Source: UBA3855 sp964472035
GTDB lineage: Bacteria > Bacillota > Clostridia > Oscillospirales > Ruminococcaceae
Direction of reading: 5' to 3'
Length of the DNA stretch: 9,122 nt
Assembly: GCA_964472035.1 (NCBI GenBank)
Contig: CAYYIT010000077.1
Coordinates: forward strand, 1-9,122
The notes below the pieces were generated by a model. It had not been told where the DNA came from. It worked only from the letters and a program-made list of their open reading frames with translations, and did not search any database. This document shows, one piece after another, positions 5,504-9,122 of this stretch. The position numbers and the translations under genes were made by a program. Each line of letters opens with the position of its first letter. Position 1 is the stretch's first letter.

Positions 5504-6139
5504 ATGAAAAAGCTTGATACTACGATGTATTTCATCACTGACAGTACAAATTTCGATGATGCGGAATTTCTCCGCCGTGTCGAGGCAGCCTGCCGGGGCG
5601 GCGTCACCCTTGTGCAGCTGCGTGAAAAGGAACGCACCACGAGGGAATATCTCGCCCTTGCACAGCAGGTACACAGAATCACGCAGAAGTACGCTATTCC
5701 CCTGATCATCGATGACAGGGCGGACATCGCCCTTGCGGTCGATGCGGAGGGAGTGCATGTCGGGCAGTCGGATCTGCCGGTCGCGCTTGCGCGGAAGCTG
5801 ATGGGCAATGGCAAGATCATCGGCGCCACCGCAAAGACCGTTCCGCAGGCGATGGAAGCCTGCAAGCAGGGGGCGGATTATCTCGGCGTCGGGGCGATCT
5901 ATCCCACGACCACAAAGGTGAAGACCGTGTTGACTTCCGTGGATACGCTGAAGGACATTGTGCAGGCGGTACCCATCAAGGTCAATGCCATCGGCGGTCT
6001 CAACAAAGACAATATCCACATTCTGAAAGACAGCGGAATTGATGGGATCTGCGCAGTTTCGGCAATCATGAAGGCCGAGGATCCCTGCATCGCAGCAAAG
6101 GAGCTGAAGGAGGCGTTTCTATGCTTGGCAGGAAAATGA
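5504..6139 (+). CDS. thiE: Thiamine-phosphate synthase ThiE
   Basis: ThiE joins HMP-PP from ThiD with thiazole phosphate to give thiamine monophosphate. The 211-residue TIM barrel shows MYFITD (8-13), VQLREKE (37-43) for pyrophosphate binding, IIDDRADIAL (68-77), GVHVGQSDLP (83-92), GADYLGVGAIYPTTTK (123-138), NAIGGLN (161-167) and GICAVSAI (181-188). Length is typical. Start at ATG 5504 is favoured by GAGGTG (5495-5500), which includes the end of the thiH stop codon. A GTG at 5498 is in frame but falls inside that binding site. The first bases of thiD overlap the last 19 bases of this gene. Confidence 0.95.
   Translation: MKKLDTTMYFITDSTNFDDAEFLRRVEAACRGGVTLVQLREKERTTREYLALAQQVHRITQKYAIPLIIDDRADIALAVDAEGVHVGQSDLPVALARKLMGNGKIIGATAKTVPQAMEACKQGADYLGVGAIYPTTTKVKTVLTSVDTLKDIVQAVPIKVNAIGGLNKDNIHILKDSGIDGICAVSAIMKAEDPCIAAKELKEAFLCLAGK
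6107..6113 (+). promoter_or_regulatory. Ribosome binding site of thiD inside thiE
   Basis: AAGGAGG lies 7 bases before the ATG at 6121, inside the thiE coding sequence. It favours 6121 as the thiD start. The later in-frame ATG at 6136, which overlaps the thiE stop as ATGA, has only a weak AGG close upstream. Confidence 0.7.
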
Positions 6140-6915
6140 GTACTGCACTGACGATCGCCGGCAGCGATCCGAGCGGCGGCGCAGGAATTCAGGCGGATCT
6201 GAAAACGATGCTTGCAAACGGTGTCTACGGCATGAGCGTGATCACTGCACTGACAGCGCAGAATACCATGGGCGTGACGGCGATTTCCAAAGTCACGCCG
6301 GAATTCCTCACACAGCAGCTCGACGCAGTGTTCACGGATATTTTTCCCGATGCGGTCAAGATCGGCATGACTGCGGATGCATCGCTGATCAAAGGGATCG
6401 TGCAGAAGCTCCGGTTTTATAAAGCCGGAAACATCGTGCTTGATCCCGTGATGGTCTCCACGAGCGGCGCGCGGCTGATTTCCGAAGAAGCGGTCGATGC
6501 GCTCAGAAAACGGCTCCTTCCGATCGCTTCGGTGGTCACACCGAATCTTCCCGAGGCAGAGGTGCTGACTGGTATGACGATCTCGGACAAAGCCGATATG
6601 GAACAAGCCGCACGCCGCATCCATGAAGAATACGGCTGCGCAGTATTGCTCAAGGGTGGACACAGCCTCCATGACGCGGACGACCTCCTGTACGAAAACG
6701 GCAAAGCCACGTGGCTTCATAGTGAACGGATCAATAATCCCAACACCCACGGAACGGGCTGCACGCTGTCGAGTGCGATCGCCGCGAACCTTGCAAAGGG
6801 GCATTCTCTTGCAGAGGCCGTCGCTCTTGCGAAGGACTACGTTTCGGGCGCACTCTCCGCCATGCTGGATCTGGGACACGGCAGCGGTCCGCTGCATCAT
6901 GGCTACCGATTATAA
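6121..6915 (+). CDS. thiD: HMP / HMP-phosphate kinase ThiD
   Basis: ThiD is a ribokinase-fold enzyme that phosphorylates HMP-P (and HMP) to HMP-PP, the pyrimidine substrate of ThiE. The 264-residue protein has ALTIAGSDPSGGAGIQADLK (9-28), the classic N-terminal substrate-binding signature. VKIGMTAD (79-86), VLDPVMVSTSG (106-116), TPNLPEAEVLTG (140-151) and LLKGGH (176-181) follow, then the C-terminal anion hole HGTGCTLSSAIAA (210-222) with C214. Length is typical. With start 6121 it overlaps thiE by 19 bases; with the alternative ATG at 6136 the product would be 259 residues and the overlap 4 bases. It is the last gene of the operon. No thiM, thiL or pyrophosphokinase follows, so the last step to TPP must be encoded elsewhere. 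Confidence 0.95.
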   Translation: MLGRKMSTALTIAGSDPSGGAGIQADLKTMLANGVYGMSVITALTAQNTMGVTAISKVTPEFLTQQLDAVFTDIFPDAVKIGMTADASLIKGIVQKLRFYKAGNIVLDPVMVSTSGARLISEEAVDALRKRLLPIASVVTPNLPEAEVLTGMTISDKADMEQAARRIHEEYGCAVLLKGGHSLHDADDLLYENGKATWLHSERINNPNTHGTGCTLSSAIAANLAKGHSLAEAVALAKDYVSGALSAMLDLGHGSGPLHHGYRL

Positions 6916-6957
6916 AAAAATGGAGCAGTATCGCAATGACGCAATACTGCTCCTTTT
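6915..6957. terminator. Two-way intrinsic terminator between thiD and feoB
   Basis: GGAGCAGTAT (6922-6931) pairs perfectly with ATACTGCTCC (6944-6953). The stem continues after one C/A mismatch with GC (6933-6934) on GC (6941-6942), leaving a 6-base loop. On the plus strand four T follow (6954-6957). On the minus strand the stem is followed by A and then seven T (complement of 6914-6920). It therefore can end both the thi operon and feoB; the T tract is better for feoB. Confidence 0.85.
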
Positions 6958-6963
6958 GAATTG

Positions 6964-9122
6964 TTACTTGATCTTGACCTTGGTCGTCAGCTTCGTAGAT
7001 TCCTCGTAGGGCTTTACGAGCATGAATACCACAACCGCAAGGCAGATCAGCGCTGCGATCAGTCCGACAACGTTCACATTACCTGTCACAAGCAGACCGA
7101 TCTGGTACACGATCAGGGATACCACATAGGCAAATACGCACTGGTATGTAATGGCGAAGGCAGTCCACTTGGCGTTGTTCATCTCGCGCTTGATGGCACC
7201 CATTGCTGCAAAGCAGGGAGCGCACAGCAGATTGAAGATCATGAAGGAGAATGCAGCCAGCTTGCTGCCGCCGAATACCTCCTGACCGATCAGTGCGAGC
7301 TGAGAAGAATCACCGCTCTCTACCAGCTCAAATGCAAGATCCGCATCTGCCATGGAGGTCAGAGAACCGAATACGCCAACAACCTCTTCCTTTGCCACAA
7401 GGCCCAGAACTGTCGCTACCGCAGCCATCCAGTTGCCGAAGCCCAGGGGCTTGAACAGCACTGCGATCACTTCACCGAGTGCATTCAGGATGGACTTTTC
7501 TTCGCCAGTGATATACTGGAAGCCGCCCTCAAATGTAAAGCTGTTCAGCAGCCAGATCATGATGCTTGCCAGAACGATCACCGTACCAGCTCTCTTGATG
7601 AAGCTCCAGCCTCGCTCCCAGGTTGCTCTGAGGACGTTGCCACCCAAAGGTGCATGGTATGCCGGAAGCTCCATCACAAACGGAGAAGGCTCACCTGCAA
7701 AGGGCTTTGTCTTCTTGAGGATAATACCGGAAACAACGATTGCAGCAACGCCGATAAAGTATGCAGAAGTTGCAACCCATGCGCTTCCGCCAAAGAGCGC
7801 GCCTGCGATCATGCCGACAATGGGCATTTTCGCACCGCAGGGAATAAAGGTCGTGGTCATAATGGTCATACGACGGTCACGCTCGTTTTCAATGGTACGG
7901 GATGCCATGATGCCGGGGATACCACAGCCTGTACCGATCAGCATCGGGATGAAGGATTTGCCGGACAGACCGAACTTTCTGAAAATTCTGTCCATAATGA
8001 AGGCTACTCTGGAGATGTAACCGATATCTTCCAGCACAGAAAGCAGCAGGAACAGAATCAGCATCTGCGGCACAAAACCAAGTACTGCGCCCACACCGCC
8101 TACGATACCATCCATGATGAGGCTGTACAGCCATGCTGCGATTACAGGCTCGCCGTCCGCATTCAGCAGGAACTTATCCAGAAGCTCCGGAATGCTCACC
8201 CAGCTGCTCATAAAGGAATCCGGGTAGGTCTCCGCAAACGAACCGAACAGACCATCGTTCATGAATACGACGGTCCAGTCACCGATCGTACCAATCGAAA
8301 TTGTATACACCAGCCACATCACAAGCGCAAAGATCGGCAGCGCAAGAATGCGATTTGTCACGATCTTATCGATCTTATCAGAGATCGTCAGACCGCCCTT
8401 ATTCTTTTTCTTATAGCAGCCCTTGATCACGCTTGCAATGTAGATATAACGCTCGCTGGTAATGATGCTTTCAGAGTCATCATCAAGCTCTTTTTCTGCA
8501 GCAGCGATATCCGCTTCGATATGCTTCTTCTTTTCTTCAGAAAGGCCGAGCTTTTCATGTACCTTCTCATCTCTCTCGAACAGCTTGATCGCATACCATC
8601 TCTGCTGCTCCTCAGGAATATCATGCAGTGCATATTCCTCAATATGTGCAATCGCATGCTCAGCGCAGCCGCCGAAGCCATGCTGCGGAATGATGGGCTC
8701 CTGACTTTTTGCAGCTTCGATTGCCGCATCTGCAGCCTCCTGGATGCCCGTTCCCTTCAGTGCAGAGATCTCAACCACCTTGCATCCAAGGGACTTTGCA
8801 AGACGCTCTGTATCGATCTGGTCACCGTTTTTACGAACCACATCCATCATATTGATCGCAACGACCACCGGAATACCGAGCTCCACGAGCTGTGTTGTCA
8901 GGTAAAGATTACGTTCCAGATTGGTGCCGTCCACGATATTCAAGATCGCGTCAGGGCGCTCGCCAATCAGGTATTCTCTCGCAACCACCTCTTCGAGCGT
9001 GTACGGAGAAAGTGAATAAATACCCGGAAGGTCCGTGATGATCACATCATCATGCTTCTTCAGCTTACCTTCCTTCTTCTCCACCGTCACGCCCGGCCAG
9101 TTGCCGACGTACTGATTAGAGC
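6964..9122 (-). CDS. feoB: Ferrous iron transporter FeoB, 5' end beyond the window
   Basis: FeoB is the cytoplasmic-membrane Fe(II) transporter with an N-terminal GTPase. The gene is read right to left and is cut at the right edge: 718 full codons are visible, opening with SNQYVGNWPGVTVEKKEG, which normally follows the P-loop. The GTPase P-loop is therefore outside the window. Counting from the first full codon, G3 is DLPG (30-33), G4 NMMD (90-93) and G5 SALKG (119-123). A helical linker follows to about 250, then the membrane part begins near 257. The two gate-like repeats are seen: EDIGYISRVAF (364-374) with FIPMLIGTGCGIPGIMASRTIE (390-411), and FIPCGAKMPI (425-434). The C-terminal half has CFAAMGAIKRE and a basic tail after VKPYEES. 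GTG 9088-9090 is an internal valine, not the start. CGAKMP in place of the common CSARLP is a lineage variant. No feoA is seen downstream; it could lie upstream. Confidence 0.95.
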   Translation of the reverse strand, partial: SNQYVGNWPGVTVEKKEGKLKKHDDVIITDLPGIYSLSPYTLEEVVAREYLIGERPDAILNIVDGTNLERNLYLTTQLVELGIPVVVAINMMDVVRKNGDQIDTERLAKSLGCKVVEISALKGTGIQEAADAAIEAAKSQEPIIPQHGFGGCAEHAIAHIEEYALHDIPEEQQRWYAIKLFERDEKVHEKLGLSEEKKKHIEADIAAAEKELDDDSESIITSERYIYIASVIKGCYKKKNKGGLTISDKIDKIVTNRILALPIFALVMWLVYTISIGTIGDWTVVFMNDGLFGSFAETYPDSFMSSWVSIPELLDKFLLNADGEPVIAAWLYSLIMDGIVGGVGAVLGFVPQMLILFLLLSVLEDIGYISRVAFIMDRIFRKFGLSGKSFIPMLIGTGCGIPGIMASRTIENERDRRMTIMTTTFIPCGAKMPIVGMIAGALFGGSAWVATSAYFIGVAAIVVSGIILKKTKPFAGEPSPFVMELPAYHAPLGGNVLRATWERGWSFIKRAGTVIVLASIMIWLLNSFTFEGGFQYITGEEKSILNALGEVIAVLFKPLGFGNWMAAVATVLGLVAKEEVVGVFGSLTSMADADLAFELVESGDSSQLALIGQEVFGGSKLAAFSFMIFNLLCAPCFAAMGAIKREMNNAKWTAFAITYQCVFAYVVSLIVYQIGLLVTGNVNVVGLIAALICLAVVVFMLVKPYEESTKLTTKVKIK

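Noticed and set aside
6961..9015. A 684-codon open frame on the plus strand lying opposite feoB
   Set aside because: Its codons are the exact reverse complements of the feoB codons, so it stays open simply because feoB uses no TTA, CTA or TCA codons here. The product is rich in His, Cys and Gln with no known domain, and FeoB motifs on the other strand are unambiguous.
1..9122. CRISPR arrays, insertion sequences, tRNA or rRNA genes, phage or defence genes
   Set aside because: No regularly spaced direct repeats, transposase motifs, cloverleaf or rRNA stretches were seen. All long stretches are accounted for by housekeeping genes and their control signals.

Overview
The window looks like chromosomal DNA from an anaerobic, moderately GC-rich member of the Firmicutes, most likely class Clostridia (something like Ruminococcaceae/Oscillospiraceae). 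Supporting signs are strong AGGAGG-type ribosome binding sites, sigma-A-like promoters with 17-bp spacers, a short ThiC, a short ThiF without zinc cysteines, the oxygen-sensitive thiazole route through ThiH rather than ThiO, and a FeoB ferrous iron transporter. The genus cannot be fixed from the sequence alone.

Layout, left to right. Bases 1-229 hold the intrinsic terminator of an upstream unit that lies outside the window, then a near-consensus promoter, a small hairpin at the predicted mRNA 5' end and a strong ribosome binding site. Bases 230-934 encode an AqpZ-type aquaporin, closed by its own terminator (963-994). The 385-base gap before thiC (935-1319) is almost wholly regulatory: the aquaporin terminator, a second promoter (1015-1043), a TPP riboswitch aptamer (about 1111-1203) and two successive intrinsic terminators (1206-1236 and 1249-1281). 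Bases 1320-6915 are a compact seven-gene thiamine operon in the order thiC, thiS, thiF, thiG, thiH, thiE, thiD. Its genes are separated by 1 to 13 bases, and thiE and thiD overlap. A two-way terminator (about 6915-6957) separates it from the convergent feoB on the minus strand, whose 5' end runs off the right edge.

How the genes work together. ThiC makes HMP-P from the purine intermediate AIR, and ThiD phosphorylates it to HMP-PP. ThiF adenylates the C-terminal glycine of ThiS, which is then converted to the thiocarboxylate sulfur carrier. ThiH cleaves tyrosine to dehydroglycine, and ThiG combines dehydroglycine, DXP and ThiS sulfur into the thiazole phosphate. ThiE joins HMP-PP and thiazole phosphate into thiamine phosphate. 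The last kinase or phosphatase/pyrophosphokinase step to TPP is not encoded here. The end product TPP is sensed by the leader riboswitch, which is expected to stop transcription before thiC. The aquaporin and feoB have their own transcription signals and no visible functional link to the operon.

I see no mobile element, CRISPR array, tRNA or rRNA, and no convincing undescribed system. The points most worth a second look are the tandem terminators behind the riboswitch, the CX2CX3C spacing of the ThiC cluster motif, and the recurrent overlap of stop codons with ribosome binding sites.
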